A stretch of DNA of 64,000 nucleotides from Pseudomonas brassicacearum (GTDB taxonomy: Bacteria > Pseudomonadota > Gammaproteobacteria > Pseudomonadales > Pseudomonadaceae). How positions within the stretch are numbered: the first letter of the stretch is position 1; each line of letters begins with the position of its first letter. The notes beneath the pieces are model-generated. The model saw only the letters and a list, made by a program, of their open reading frames with translations, was not told the origin of the DNA and searched no databases. The translations under genes were made by a program, and so were the position numbers. The DNA lies in NCBI RefSeq assembly GCF_003732225.1, contig NZ_MOBJ01000002.1, positions 62,001 through 126,000 on the forward strand, read 5' to 3'. Shown in pieces: positions 1 through 8,610 of the stretch.

Positions 1-249
1 CTTGCCGGCAACCCACTGCGGATGCTCCGCCAGGTAACGCGCCATCGCCAGGCCGCTGGCCCAGCAAAAGCTCCAGTACGGCGGCTCGTGCAGAATGCGT
101 CGGGTTTCTTCCGGGCTGAAGGCACGGTCCATGTTGTCGCCATCGATCAGCCAGAGTTTCAGTGCGGTCTCGGGCAGCGGGCAGGGCACAAGCTGTGCGT
201 CGCCGAGCAGTTCACTTAACGCCTGTTGCAGGTCGAGCGGTGCATTCAT
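1..249 (-). CDS. Class I SAM-dependent methyltransferase, N-terminal part (cut by window edge)
   Basis: The minus-strand reading frame runs from an ATG at 249 off the left edge of the window, giving 83 residues that begin MNAPLDLQQALSELLGD and include the stretch PPYWSFCWASGLAMARYL. This W-S-F-C-W-A-S-G segment before the SAM-binding domain is typical of the small lysine/protein methyltransferases related to the ETF-beta and nicotinamide N-methyltransferase-like families. The SAM-binding motifs themselves would lie beyond the window. The start overlaps the stop of the upstream lipoprotein gene by four bases (ATGA), so the two are probably co-transcribed. The substrate cannot be told from this fragment. 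Confidence 0.7.
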   Translation of the reverse strand, partial: MNAPLDLQQALSELLGDAQLVPCPLPETALKLWLIDGDNMDRAFSPEETRRILHEPPYWSFCWASGLAMARYLAEHPQWVAGK

Positions 250-707
250 GGCGCTTTGAGGAACTGCAACTGGCCCAGGGCCTGGGTCTTCGGCTCAAAG
301 ATGCGTTGCGCCGGCAGGTGCAGGATCAACTGCCCGGACTGGCTGGCGCGACCCCGCAGTTCGACGCGTGCACCGACCGGGAACGAGTCGGGATTGAACC
401 GCAGATGGAATGGCAGAGCCTTGTTGTTGCCGATCAGGTTGGCGCTGGCGAGCAACTGTTGCGGCCGCGAGCGTTCGTCGATCACCAGCAGCGCCAATTC
501 AACCTCGGCGCCGGCCGGTACGCCCTGCAAGGTGCCGCTCAATTCCCGTTGATACGCCGGCAGCGGGCCGAGGGTGGCCGAGGCCTGGGCTTTCTTCTGA
601 GCCATCTCGGGCGCAGGGCCTGGGGTCGGTGCCGCCGGTTTGGGATGACTGCTACACGCGACCAACAGGCCGACGAGACTGAGTAAAACAAGCGGTCGTA
701 GCGGCAT
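246..707 (-). CDS. YbaY family lipoprotein
   Basis: Predicted 153-residue lipoprotein starting MPLRPLVLLSLVGLLVACSS. The hydrophobic leader ends in a lipobox (LVAC), so the Cys should be lipidated and the protein attached to a membrane, probably the outer one. The rest is a single beta-rich domain of the YbaY type (SGTLQGVPAGAEVELALLVI near the middle). No catalytic motif is visible and the function of the family is unknown. I chose the ATG at 707, not the upstream in-frame ATG at 734, because it begins the signal peptide and has GGAG a few bases upstream. It is followed by the methyltransferase gene with a four-base overlap. Confidence 0.85.
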   Translation of the reverse strand: MPLRPLVLLSLVGLLVACSSHPKPAAPTPGPAPEMAQKKAQASATLGPLPAYQRELSGTLQGVPAGAEVELALLVIDERSRPQQLLASANLIGNNKALPFHLRFNPDSFPVGARVELRGRASQSGQLILHLPAQRIFEPKTQALGQLQFLKAP

Positions 708-778
708 TTGCGGCTCCAGCAAAGTGAAATCCATGGATCAGGCAGTGTAGCCCGTCTGTATACCGTAAACCCTATGGC

Positions 779-806
779 TTGTCTTGCCAGTGGGATGCGC
801 TACCAT
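779..806 (+). promoter_or_regulatory. Possible sigma-70 promoter of nrdR-ribD
   Basis: TTGTCT at 779-784 is followed after 16 bases by TACCAT at 801-806, about 30 bases before the nrdR start. Both hexamers match the consensus only in part. No NrdR box is obvious next to it. Confidence 0.3.
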
Positions 807-835
807 GGCCCTCCCTTTTTTTGTTGCCTGCCACC

Positions 836-1300
836 ATGCACTGTCCCTTCTGCGGTGCCAACGACACCAAGGTCATCGACTCGCGTCTGGTCGCCGAGGG
901 CGAACAGGTGCGCCGTCGGCGCGAATGCCTGGCCTGCGGCGAACGTTTCACCACGTTCGAAACCGCCGAACTGGTGTTGCCGCGCCTGATCAAAACCGAC
1001 GGCAGCCGTCAGCCGTTCGACGAAGAAAAACTTCGCGCCGGCATGCAGCGTGCGCTGGAAAAGCGCCCGGTGAGCGTCGAGCGCCTGGAATCGTCGCTGG
1101 TACACATCAAACACAAACTGCGCGCCACCGGCGAGCGCGAGGTCAAATCCCTCGTGGTCGGTGAACTGGTGATGGCCGAGCTGCAAAAGCTCGATGAAGT
1201 CGCCTACATTCGTTTCGCTTCGGTGTATCGCCGCTTCCAGGACCTCAACGAGTTCCGCGAAGAGATCGATCGCCTGGCCCGTGAGCCGGTAAAAGAATGA
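836..1300 (+). CDS. nrdR: Transcriptional repressor NrdR
   Basis: 154 residues, the usual size. NrdR represses ribonucleotide reductase genes in response to dATP/ATP. The N-terminal zinc ribbon is visible as CPFC (residues 3-6) and CLAC (31-34), followed by the ATP-cone domain from about residue 46 ([19 protein letters not shown]). I chose the ATG at 836 because family members begin MHCPFC; an earlier in-frame ATG at 779 would add 19 unrelated residues. Its stop overlaps the ribD start by four bases, so this is the first gene of the rib operon, as in other pseudomonads. Confidence 0.97.
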   Translation: MHCPFCGANDTKVIDSRLVAEGEQVRRRRECLACGERFTTFETAELVLPRLIKTDGSRQPFDEEKLRAGMQRALEKRPVSVERLESSLVHIKHKLRATGEREVKSLVVGELVMAELQKLDEVAYIRFASVYRRFQDLNEFREEIDRLAREPVKE

Positions 1301-2427
1301 GCCTCTCCCCGGAACAACAGGTCCTCGACGCCCATTACATGGCGCGTGCGCTGGAGCTGGCGCGCAAAGGTCACTACACCACCCATCCCAACCCTCGGGT
1401 GGGCTGCGTGATTGTGCGTGACGGGCAGATTGTCGGCGAAGGCTGGCATGTGCGTACCGGCGAACCGCATGCTGAAGTTCACGCCCTGCGCGCCGCCGGT
1501 GAAAACGCCCGGGGCGCCACCGCCTACGTGACCCTCGAACCGTGCAGCCATCACGGCCGCACGCCGCCGTGCGCCGATGCGCTGGTGAATGCCGGCCTGG
1601 CGCGAGTCGTTGCGGCGATGCAGGACCCGAATCCGGAAGTTGCCGGTCGCGGTCTGCAGCGTCTGGAGCAGGCGGGCATCGAGACCCGCAGCGGCGTGCT
1701 CGAAGGTGAGGCGCGCAAGCTCAATGAAGGTTTTCTCAAGCGCATGGAGCAGGGCTTGCCGTTCGTGCGGGTGAAGTTGGCGATGAGCCTCGACGGTCGT
1801 ACCGCCATGGCCAGCGGCGAAAGCCAATGGATCACCGGTCCCGCCGCCCGCTCGGCGGTGCAGCGTCTGCGGGCTCAGGCCAGCGTCGTGTTGACCGGTG
1901 CCGACACGGTGCTGGCCGATGACGCGCGCTTGACCGTGCGCGCCGATGAGTTGGGGCTGGATGCCGAGCAAACCGCGCTCGCCATGAGCCGTCCGCCACT
2001 TCGCGTGCTGATCGACGGCCGCCTGCGGGTGCCGCTTGATGCGCCGTTCTTCAAGGCTGGCCCGGCGTTGGTTGCCACCTGTGTCGCGGTGGAAGAGCAA
2101 TACGCCAACGGTCCCGAGTGCCTGATCGTGCCCGGCGCCGATGGCCAGGTCGACCTGCGCAAGCTGTTGGTCGAACTGGCTGCCCGTGGTGTCAATGAAG
2201 TGCTGGTGGAAGCCGGCCCGCGTCTGGCCGGGGCTTTTGCCCAGCAAGGGCTGGTGGACGAGTTCCAGATCTTCATCGCGGGCAAGTTCCTCGGCTCCAC
2301 GGCACGGCCGTTGCTGGACTGGCCACTCGCGCAAATGAAGGATGCGCCGGAGCTCAAAATCACAGAAATTCGCGCGGTGGGCGATGATTGGCGAGTCACC
2401 GCCATCCCTATGCCCCAGCCTGTGTGA
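1297..2427 (+). CDS. ribD: Riboflavin biosynthesis bifunctional deaminase/reductase RibD
   Basis: 376 residues. RibD carries out steps two and three of riboflavin synthesis: deamination of the pyrimidine from GTP cyclohydrolase II, then reduction of the ribose side chain. The N-terminal cytidine-deaminase-like zinc domain shows PHAEVHAL (about residues 51-58) and the [11 protein letters not shown] pair of cysteines. The C-terminal part from about residue 150 ([12 protein letters not shown]) is the NADPH-dependent reductase. The start overlaps nrdR (ATGA). The last few codons lie inside a long inverted repeat (2416-2555), so the extreme C terminus is encoded by repeat DNA. Confidence 0.97.
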   Translation: MSLSPEQQVLDAHYMARALELARKGHYTTHPNPRVGCVIVRDGQIVGEGWHVRTGEPHAEVHALRAAGENARGATAYVTLEPCSHHGRTPPCADALVNAGLARVVAAMQDPNPEVAGRGLQRLEQAGIETRSGVLEGEARKLNEGFLKRMEQGLPFVRVKLAMSLDGRTAMASGESQWITGPAARSAVQRLRAQASVVLTGADTVLADDARLTVRADELGLDAEQTALAMSRPPLRVLIDGRLRVPLDAPFFKAGPALVATCVAVEEQYANGPECLIVPGADGQVDLRKLLVELAARGVNEVLVEAGPRLAGAFAQQGLVDEFQIFIAGKFLGSTARPLLDWPLAQMKDAPELKITEIRAVGDDWRVTAIPMPQPV

Positions 2428-2555
2428 GAACTACTGCGCTCGGCAATACTGCGTTAAAAACAGGCTCGGAATGCTCATTTACAACCCGTAAACTCCGCTT
2501 CCTCGCCTGTTTTTGCCTTGTCTTGCCTTCGCTCGTTACGTTCTCACACAGGCTG
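2416..2555. repeat. 140-bp imperfect inverted repeat between ribD and ribE
   Basis: The outer 16 bases, 2416-2431, are exactly reverse-complemented at 2540-2555. Further in, GGCAA at 2442-2446 pairs with TTGCC at 2523-2527, and AAAAACAGGC at 2456-2465 pairs with GCCTGTTTTT at 2505-2514. The core also has GGAA/TTCC and TTTAC/GTAAA matches. The whole element could fold into one long interrupted hairpin. It contains the ribD stop codon. I recall similar long hairpin repeats in other Pseudomonas genomes but cannot name the family with certainty. It has no ORF and is not an FMN riboswitch. Confidence 0.85.
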
Positions 2556-2566
2556 ATCGGCAAGCG

Positions 2567-2572
2567 TATAAT
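2567..2572 (+). promoter_or_regulatory. Possible -10 element for ribE
   Basis: A consensus TATAAT lies 46 bases before the ribE start, directly after the right arm of the inverted repeat. The -35 position (17-base spacing) would fall inside the repeat arm, where only a poor match is seen. A promoter here would let ribE and later genes be expressed independently of nrdR-ribD. Confidence 0.4.
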
Positions 2573-2618
2573 TCTCGGCCATCGCTACAGCGCTGGCCCT
2601 GTTCTCGAGGAGGACTCC

Positions 2619-3281
2619 ATGTTTACCGGCATCATCGAATCCATCGGCAGCATCCGTGCATTAACCCCCAAAGGTGGTGATGTGCGGGTTCACGTAGAAA
2701 CCGGCAAGCTCGACCTGAGCGACGTCAAACTCGGCGACAGCATCGCGGTCAACGGCGTCTGCCTGACGGCGGTTGAACTGCCGGGTAATGGCTTTGCGGC
2801 GGACGTCAGTCGCGAAACCCTCGACTGCACCGCCATGAATGACCTGAAAAGCGGCAGCCCGGTCAATCTGGAAAAAGCCCTGACCCCGACCACCCGCCTT
2901 GGCGGACATTTGGTCAGCGGTCATGTCGACGGTGTCGGCGAAGTGGTTGCCCGGACCGAAAATGCCCGCGCCGTGGAATTCCGCATTCGTGCGCCGAAAG
3001 ACCTGGCCAAGTACATCGCCCATAAAGGCTCGATCACCGTCGACGGCACCAGCCTGACGGTGAACGCGGTCGATGGCGCCGAGTTCTTGCTGACGATCAT
3101 TCCGCACACCCTGAGCGAAACCATCATGGCGTCTTACCAGCCAGGTCGCCGGGTGAACCTTGAGGTGGACTTGCTGGCCCGTTACCTGGAGCGTCTGTTG
3201 CTGGGTGACAAGGCCGCAGAATCCTCGAAGGGCAACATTACCGAAAGCTTTCTGGCCGAGAACGGCTACCTCAATTCCTGA
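2619..3281 (+). CDS. ribE: Riboflavin synthase, alpha subunit
   Basis: 220-residue protein that dismutates two 6,7-dimethyl-8-ribityllumazine molecules to riboflavin. The N-terminal signature MFTGIIESIGSI and the two tandem lumazine-binding barrels are clear: the first has LGDSIAVNGVCLTAV and the second KGSITVDGTSLTVN, at matching positions about 95 residues apart. The ATG at 2619 has a strong GAGGAGGA ribosome-binding sequence. This synthase is often named ribC or ribE. It is followed by ribBA after about 30 bases. Confidence 0.97.
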   Translation: MFTGIIESIGSIRALTPKGGDVRVHVETGKLDLSDVKLGDSIAVNGVCLTAVELPGNGFAADVSRETLDCTAMNDLKSGSPVNLEKALTPTTRLGGHLVSGHVDGVGEVVARTENARAVEFRIRAPKDLAKYIAHKGSITVDGTSLTVNAVDGAEFLLTIIPHTLSETIMASYQPGRRVNLEVDLLARYLERLLLGDKAAESSKGNITESFLAENGYLNS

Positions 3282-3312
3282 AACTCAATTTTTGAAAGAA
3301 GGGGGGTGCCGC

Positions 3313-4404
3313 GTGGCGCTCAATAGCATCGAAGAACTGGTTGAAGACATCCGCCAAGGCAAGATGGTCATCCTCATGGATGACGAAGACCGCGAGAACG
3401 AAGGCGACCTGATCATGGCCGCCGAGTGCTGCCAGCCTGAACACATCAACTTCATGGCCAAGCACGCCCGTGGCCTGATCTGCATGCCGATGAGCCGCGA
3501 GCGCTGCGAGCTGCTCAAGCTGCCCTTGATGGCGCCGCGTAACGGTTCCGGTTTCGGCACCAAGTTCACCGTGTCCATCGAAGCCGCCGTCGGTGTCACC
3601 ACCGGTATTTCCGCGGCCGACCGTGCGCGCACCGTGCAAGCGGCTGCAGCCAAAGACGCCAAGGCCGAAGACATCGTCAGCCCCGGCCACATCTTCCCGC
3701 TGATGGCCCAGGCCGGCGGCACCCTGGCCCGCGCCGGCCACACCGAAGCGGCTTGCGACCTGGCGCGCATGGCCGGTTTCGAGCCGAGCGGGGTGATCTG
3801 CGAAGTGATGAACGACGACGGCACCATGTCCCGTCGCGCCGAGCTGGAAACTTTCGCCGCTGAACACAACATCAAGATCGGCACCATCGCCGACCTGATT
3901 CACTACCGGATGATCCACGAACGTACCGTTCAGCGGATTGCCGAGCAGCCGCTGGACAGCGAACTGGGCCAGTTCAATCTGGTGACCTATCGTGATTCAG
4001 TCGAAGGCGACGTGCACATGGCACTGACCCTGGGCACCATTTGCGCCGAAGAACCGACCCTGGTTCGCGTGCACAACATGGACCCGCTGCGCGACCTGTT
4101 GATGGTCAAGCAGCCCGGCCGCTGGAGCCTGCGAGCCGCCATGGCCGCGGTTGCCGAGGCTGGCAGTGGCGTGGTGCTGTTGCTCGGTCACCCGCTCGAT
4201 GGCGACGTGTTGCTGGCGCATATCCGCGAAACCGCCGATCACGCACAGCCGAAAAAACCGACCACCTACAGCATTGTCGGTGCCGGTTCGCAGATCCTGC
4301 GTGACCTGGGTGTACGCAAAATGCGCCTGATGAGTGCGCCAATGAAATTTAATGCGATATCCGGTTTCGATCTGGAAGTTGTAGAATACGTGCCCTCCAA
4401 ATAA
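3313..4404 (+). CDS. ribBA: 3,4-dihydroxy-2-butanone-4-phosphate synthase with degenerate GTP cyclohydrolase II-like domain
   Basis: 363 residues from a GTG start preceded by AAGGGGGG. Family members begin ALNSIEELVEDI, which fixes this start. The N-terminal half (to about residue 205) is RibB, which makes the four-carbon unit for lumazine: the acidic loop DDEDRENEGDL (about residues 22-32) and the GHTEA motif are present. The C-terminal half resembles GTP cyclohydrolase II but lacks the zinc-binding cysteines and the arginine-containing GRGIGL loop seen in the separate RibA at 7993. I therefore expect only RibB activity. This is the usual pattern in Pseudomonas. Confidence 0.95.
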   Translation: MALNSIEELVEDIRQGKMVILMDDEDRENEGDLIMAAECCQPEHINFMAKHARGLICMPMSRERCELLKLPLMAPRNGSGFGTKFTVSIEAAVGVTTGISAADRARTVQAAAAKDAKAEDIVSPGHIFPLMAQAGGTLARAGHTEAACDLARMAGFEPSGVICEVMNDDGTMSRRAELETFAAEHNIKIGTIADLIHYRMIHERTVQRIAEQPLDSELGQFNLVTYRDSVEGDVHMALTLGTICAEEPTLVRVHNMDPLRDLLMVKQPGRWSLRAAMAAVAEAGSGVVLLLGHPLDGDVLLAHIRETADHAQPKKPTTYSIVGAGSQILRDLGVRKMRLMSAPMKFNAISGFDLEVVEYVPSK

Positions 4405-4450
4405 AGGCCGGTGTTTTTCACCCCTTTGTTTGCGGTTCAAATATCACTGA

Positions 4451-4473
4451 GGGACGCGTACTGAACGCGTCCC
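4451..4473. repeat. Hairpin in the ribBA-ribH spacer
   Basis: GGGACGCGT at 4451-4459 pairs perfectly with ACGCGTCCC at 4465-4473 around a five-base loop. It has no T-run, so it is not a classical terminator. It could adjust mRNA stability or ribH translation, which starts 22 bases later. Confidence 0.6.
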
Positions 4474-4495
4474 GGCTCTTTAAGAGATTTGTCGA

Positions 4496-4972
4496 ATGAC
4501 CCTGAAGACCATCGAAGGTACCTTCATCGCCCCCAAAGGCCGCTACGCTTTGGTTGTTGGCCGTTTCAACAGCTTCGTTGTCGAAAGCCTGGTAAGCGGT
4601 GCTGTTGATGCCCTGGTTCGCCATGGCGTGAGCGAAAGCGACATCACCATCATCCGTGCCCCTGGCGCCTTCGAAATCCCGCTGGTTGCGCAGAAAGTCG
4701 CTCAGAAGGGCGAGTTCGCGGCAATCATCGCGCTGGGCGCGGTCATTCGTGGCGGTACTCCGCACTTCGAATACGTGGCTGGCGAGTGCACCAAGGGTCT
4801 GGCCCAGGTGTCCATGGAGTTCGGCGTTCCAGTTGCTTTCGGCGTACTGACTGTCGACTCGATCGAGCAAGCCATCGAACGTTCCGGCACCAAGGCCGGC
4901 AACAAAGGTGCTGAAGCTGCCTTGTCCGCTCTGGAAATGGTCAGCCTGCTGGCGCAGTTGGAGGCCAAGTGA
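4496..4972 (+). CDS. ribH: 6,7-dimethyl-8-ribityllumazine synthase
   Basis: 158 residues, full length. RibH condenses the RibB product with the RibD product to form the lumazine that RibE uses. Family motifs are visible: [15 protein letters not shown] near the N terminus, [10 protein letters not shown] (about residues 53-62), and [16 protein letters not shown] with the active-site His (about residues 80-95). It overlaps nusB by four bases. Confidence 0.97.
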   Translation: MTLKTIEGTFIAPKGRYALVVGRFNSFVVESLVSGAVDALVRHGVSESDITIIRAPGAFEIPLVAQKVAQKGEFAAIIALGAVIRGGTPHFEYVAGECTKGLAQVSMEFGVPVAFGVLTVDSIEQAIERSGTKAGNKGAEAALSALEMVSLLAQLEAK

Positions 4973-5469
4973 TTAGCGACGAAAGCGATCGTTTCAACCC
5001 GCGCGATCCGAAACCTGCGGACGCTGGCAAGCCATCCAAGAGCGTCAAGCGTCGCGAAGCCCGTCAGCTCGCGACTCAGGCTCTGTACCAATGGCACATG
5101 GCCAAAACTTCGCTGAACGAGATTGAAGCGCAGTTCCGGGTCGATAACGATTTCAGCGATGTCGATGCCGCCTACTTCCACGACATCCTGCACGGTGTGC
5201 CGGCGCACAAGACCGAGATCGACTCTGCGCTCGCTCCGTGCCTGGACATCACCATTGATGAGCTCGATCCGGTTGAACTGGCGGTTCTGCGCCTGTCGAC
5301 CTGGGAACTGATCAAACGCGTCGACGTGCCGTACCGTGTGGTGATCAACGAAGGCATCGAACTGGCCAAGGTCTACGGCTCCACCGACGGTCACAAGTTC
5401 GTCAACGGTGTACTCGACAAGCTGGCCCCGCGTTTGCGTGAAGCTGAAGTGAAGGCGTTCAAGCGCTGA
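4969..5469 (+). CDS. nusB: Transcription antitermination factor NusB
   Basis: 166 residues from a GTG start that overlaps the ribH stop. NusB binds boxA RNA together with S10 (NusE) in rRNA antitermination. The N-terminal 24 residues are polar and variable; the conserved fold begins with [18 protein letters not shown], and [16 protein letters not shown] and [26 protein letters not shown] are the typical C-terminal helices. The ribH-nusB-thiL order is conserved in gammaproteobacteria. Confidence 0.95.
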   Translation: MISDESDRFNPRDPKPADAGKPSKSVKRREARQLATQALYQWHMAKTSLNEIEAQFRVDNDFSDVDAAYFHDILHGVPAHKTEIDSALAPCLDITIDELDPVELAVLRLSTWELIKRVDVPYRVVINEGIELAKVYGSTDGHKFVNGVLDKLAPRLREAEVKAFKR

Positions 5470-5477
5470 TTGCGGCT

Positions 5478-6443
5478 ATGGGCGAGTTTGAGCTGATCCG
5501 CAATTACTTCGCCGCCGCGCCTTGTGCGCAGGGCGGTGAAGGCGTTGCCTTGGGCATCGGCGACGACTGCGCCTTGCTCGCTGTTCCCGCAGGGGAGCAG
5601 CTGGCGATTTCCACCGACACGCTCGTGGCCGGTGTGCATTTCGCAGACCCTTGCGACCCGTTTCTGCTCGGTCAGCGTTCGCTGGCTGTAGCGGTCAGCG
5701 ACCTGGCTGCGATGGGCGCCACCCCGATTGCTTTTACCCTTGCCCTGACTCTGCCGACGGTAACCGACGATTGGCTGGACGCCTTCGCCCGTGGTTTGAA
5801 TGCGATGGCGCAACACTGCGGTGTACGGCTGGTGGGTGGCGACACTACACGCGGCCCGCTGAGCCTGACCATGACCGTGTTCGGCCGCGTCCCGGCGGGC
5901 CTTGCCCTGACACGCAGCGGTGCGCAACCCGGTGACCTGGTGTGTGTGGGCGGTGAATTGGGCAATGCGGCTGGCGCGCTGTCGTTGGTGCTGGGTGAGC
6001 GCGTCGCGCCAGCCGATGTTGCCGGGCCGTTGTTGGCGCATTATTGGTCACCGCAGCCGCAGCTTGATCTGGGGATGGCGTTGCGTGGCAAGGCCACCTC
6101 GGCACTGGATATCTCCGACGGTTTGCTCGCCGATTGCGGGCATATCGCCAAGGCTTCAGCTGTCGGCTTGCTGATCGAAAGCGAAAAACTGCCACTGTCG
6201 ACGGCACTGGTGAGCTTTCTCGGTGAGAATGCGGCCCGCATGGCGGCCTTGAGTGGTGGCGACGACTACGTGCTGGCCTTCACTTTGCCGCCCGCGCAAT
6301 TGCCGGCATTGCTCGCCGACGGCTGGCCGATCCATGTTATCGGCCAGGTCGTGGCCGGGCAGGGCGTGACGCTGCTGGACGCGAACGGGCAGGACATCAC
6401 CCCGCAAACCCGGGGCTATCAACATTTTCGGGAGACACCGTGA
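5478..6443 (+). CDS. thiL: Thiamine-monophosphate kinase
   Basis: 321 residues. ThiL phosphorylates thiamine monophosphate to the active cofactor thiamine diphosphate. The PurM-like ATPase fold is recognisable by GIGDDCALL (about residues 27-35), the metal-binding STDTLVAGVHF, and VAVSDLAAMGATP. LVGGDTTRGP and LDISDGLLADCGHIA follow in the expected order. It begins eight bases after nusB and overlaps pgpA by four. Confidence 0.96.
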   Translation: MGEFELIRNYFAAAPCAQGGEGVALGIGDDCALLAVPAGEQLAISTDTLVAGVHFADPCDPFLLGQRSLAVAVSDLAAMGATPIAFTLALTLPTVTDDWLDAFARGLNAMAQHCGVRLVGGDTTRGPLSLTMTVFGRVPAGLALTRSGAQPGDLVCVGGELGNAAGALSLVLGERVAPADVAGPLLAHYWSPQPQLDLGMALRGKATSALDISDGLLADCGHIAKASAVGLLIESEKLPLSTALVSFLGENAARMAALSGGDDYVLAFTLPPAQLPALLADGWPIHVIGQVVAGQGVTLLDANGQDITPQTRGYQHFRETP

Positions 6444-6943
6444 CAGATCATCCCAAACAGGTCCCGGCAGAACACGTGCCGCCATCGGTCTGGCGTAATC
6501 CCTGGCATTTCCTGGCCTTCGGCTTCGGCTCGGGTACCTTGCCCAAAGCGCCGGGCACGTGGGGCTCGCTGGTTGCGCTACCCTTTATCCCGTTATGGCA
6601 GATGTTGCCCGACTGGGGTTACTGGCTGATGCTCGGCATCACGATGCTGTTCGGCTTCTGGCTGTGCGGCAAGGTCGCCGACGATCTGCGGGTACACGAC
6701 CACGAAGGTATCGTCTGGGACGAAATGGTCGGGATGTGGATCACCTTGTGGTTGGTGCCGGCGGGTTGGTACTGGTTGTTGGCGGGATTCCTGCTGTTCC
6801 GCTTCTTCGACATTCTCAAGCCATGGCCGATTCGCTGGATCGACCGGCATGTGCATGGCGGTGTCGGGATCATGCTCGATGACGTGCTCGCCGGGGTGTT
6901 TGCCTGGTTGGTGCTGCAGGGACTGGTCCGGTATTTCGCCTGA
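6440..6943 (+). CDS. pgpA: Phosphatidylglycerophosphatase A
   Basis: 167 residues from a GTG overlapping thiL. PgpA removes the phosphate from phosphatidylglycerophosphate to make phosphatidylglycerol in the inner membrane. Seen: GFGSGTLPKAPGTWGS near residues 28-43, the acidic catalytic region HDHEGIVWDEMVGMW, and the final helix with IMLDDVLAGVFAW. Several hydrophobic segments (about residues 45-75, 98-118, 145-163) fit a membrane protein. Confidence 0.95.
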   Translation: MTDHPKQVPAEHVPPSVWRNPWHFLAFGFGSGTLPKAPGTWGSLVALPFIPLWQMLPDWGYWLMLGITMLFGFWLCGKVADDLRVHDHEGIVWDEMVGMWITLWLVPAGWYWLLAGFLLFRFFDILKPWPIRWIDRHVHGGVGIMLDDVLAGVFAWLVLQGLVRYFA

Positions 6944-7704
6944 TGGGCAGATTGAGAGGCTTAGGGATGGTGGGGCGCTGGTTGTGGGTTCTGGTTTTTG
7001 CCGTGTTCTGTTCGGTCGCCCGTGCGGCGGATGTGCCGACGACACCGGCGGTGATTCATCTGGCCAGCGAGGACTGGGATGACTACACCGCCGCCGATGG
7101 TCATGGGCTGGCCTGGGACATTTTGCGCGCAGTATTCGAGCCGGCCGGGGTGAAGCTGGATATTCGCACCGTGCCTTACACCCGTTCGGTGGGGCTGGTG
7201 CAGCGTCGTGAAGTGGATGCGTTGGTCGGTTCCTATGCCAACGAGATCGATCAGGTGCTGTACCCCCACTGGAATTTCGATACCGATCATATTTATGCCC
7301 TGGGCCTTGCGAGCGACCCGGAACCGACGCTGACGACGCTGGGCAAGTATCGACTGGTTTGGGTCCGTGGCTACCGCTACGAGAGTTACCTGCCGAACAT
7401 TCACCGCTATAACCAGATCGAGCGCCGCACCGGGATCTTGCCGATGCTCAAGCAGGCTCGGGCGGATTTCTACATTGACGCGCAGACGGAAATCAATGAG
7501 GTGCTCGCAGAAGCCGAGGATCCGTCCCAGTACCGGCGAACTCACTTGACCGAACTGCCGTTGTTCCTCGGTTTCGCCGATACACCACAGGCCCGCGCCT
7601 TGATGGCGCTGTACGACAAACGCATGGAGTTGCTGGTGAAAAGCGGCCAGTTGAAACCGATTTTCGAGCATTGGAAACAACCCTACCCATTCGACACCCC
7701 GTAG
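6943..7704 (+). CDS. Periplasmic substrate-binding protein (SBP_bac_3-like)
   Basis: 253 residues with a Sec signal peptide (WLWVLVFAVFCSVARAAD, cleavage likely after ARA near residue 28). The mature part resembles amino-acid-type solute-binding proteins of family 3: a first lobe with LAWDILRAVFEPAGVKLD and a repeated reference to residues RSVGLVQRREVDALVGSY. No ABC permease or ATPase is adjacent, so it may be an orphan sensor or binding protein. It overlaps pgpA by one base. Its stop codon (7702-7704) lies inside the left arm of an inverted repeat. Ligand unknown. Confidence 0.8.
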   Translation: MGRLRGLGMVGRWLWVLVFAVFCSVARAADVPTTPAVIHLASEDWDDYTAADGHGLAWDILRAVFEPAGVKLDIRTVPYTRSVGLVQRREVDALVGSYANEIDQVLYPHWNFDTDHIYALGLASDPEPTLTTLGKYRLVWVRGYRYESYLPNIHRYNQIERRTGILPMLKQARADFYIDAQTEINEVLAEAEDPSQYRRTHLTELPLFLGFADTPQARALMALYDKRMELLVKSGQLKPIFEHWKQPYPFDTP

Positions 7705-7845
7705 CAGCTGGCGCAGCCTGCGTTCGGTGCGGGCCGCGTTCGGACGGAGCCGTCGCAAAACCATGCTCTGCGGTGCATCATGCTGATCGAGTCGTCAGGA
7801 TTTACGTGCGCTGCGCACACGAACGCAGGCTGCGCCAGCTGCTAC
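7701..7845. repeat. REP-type inverted pair, second family
   Basis: The 26 bases at 7701-7726 are perfectly reverse-complemented at 7820-7845; the core is CAGCTGGCGCAGCCTGCG. The pair differs from the GAGCGAGCTTGCTCGC type found elsewhere in the window and belongs with the CAGCTGCCG/GGAGCTGCCG type at 18004, 21371 and 27956. The left arm contains the stop codon of the upstream gene. The remainder of the 7705-7992 spacer has a small GATCAAA/TTTGATC hairpin at 7880-7896 and no gene. Confidence 0.85.
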
Positions 7846-7992
7846 GGGGCCGCGTGTTTGCTTGGTCTCGTAGGGCAGTGATCAAACTTTTTGATCGTTA
7901 TGGCCGATAATTCAGCCTAAGCGTCTGTAGGAACCTGCTGTTACAATGCCGCCTCTGCGAATCTCCAGTACATACAGATCAGGAGCACACCG

Positions 7993-8610
7993 GTGCCTGT
8001 CGTTTTTGTCGCCGCTTCCAAGCTGCCAACGCCTTTTGCGCAATTCACCATGCACGGCTTTCTCGATGAGGCCACTGGTCGCGAGCACGTCGTACTGAGT
8101 CTGGGTGATGTTGCCGACGGTGCCCCGGTACTCGGCCGGTTGCACTCCGAATGCCTGACCGGCGATGCCTTGTTCAGCCAGCGTTGCGACTGCGGTTCGC
8201 AACTCGAGGCGGCGTTGCAGGCGATCGCCCGCGAAGGTCGTGGCGTGTTGCTTTACCTGCGTCAGGAAGGCCGTGGCATTGGCCTGCTGAACAAGATCCG
8301 CGCCTATGAACTGCAAGACGGCGGTGCCGACACCGTTGAAGCCAACGAGCGTCTGGGCTTTGCCGCGGACCAGCGCGACTACGCCATGTGCCTGCCGATG
8401 CTTGAGCACCTGGGCGTGAAATCCCTGCGCCTGATGACCAACAACCCACGCAAGGTCAACGCCTTGACCGACATGGGCATCGTGGTCGCCGAGCGCGTGC
8501 CGCTGCACACTGGCCATAATCCGCACAACAAACTCTACCTGGCGACCAAGGCCAGCAAGCTCGACCACATGATGGGCAACGAGCATCAGGGCGAGGCAGA
8601 CCGGGCGTGA
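7993..8610 (+). CDS. ribA: GTP cyclohydrolase II
   Basis: 205 residues from a GTG with AGGAG eight bases upstream. RibA catalyses the first step of riboflavin synthesis, opening GTP and releasing formate and pyrophosphate. All family motifs are intact: the zinc site [19 protein letters not shown] (three Cys, about residues 54-67) and the catalytic [11 protein letters not shown] (about residues 93-103). It supplies the activity that the RibBA protein at 3313 appears to have lost. The next gene overlaps it by four bases. Confidence 0.97.
   Translation: MPVVFVAASKLPTPFAQFTMHGFLDEATGREHVVLSLGDVADGAPVLGRLHSECLTGDALFSQRCDCGSQLEAALQAIAREGRGVLLYLRQEGRGIGLLNKIRAYELQDGGADTVEANERLGFAADQRDYAMCLPMLEHLGVKSLRLMTNNPRKVNALTDMGIVVAERVPLHTGHNPHNKLYLATKASKLDHMMGNEHQGEADRA

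Noticed and set aside
1204..2334. Minus-strand open frame opposite ribD
   Set aside because: Antisense shadow of an intact ribD with clear catalytic motifs.
2416..2555. Integron attC site
   Set aside because: The long palindrome brought attC to mind, but there is no integrase, no cassette array and no recognisable R-box pair.
2428..2618. FMN riboswitch before ribE
   Set aside because: The conserved RFN core sequences are not present. The spacer is an inverted repeat plus a possible promoter.
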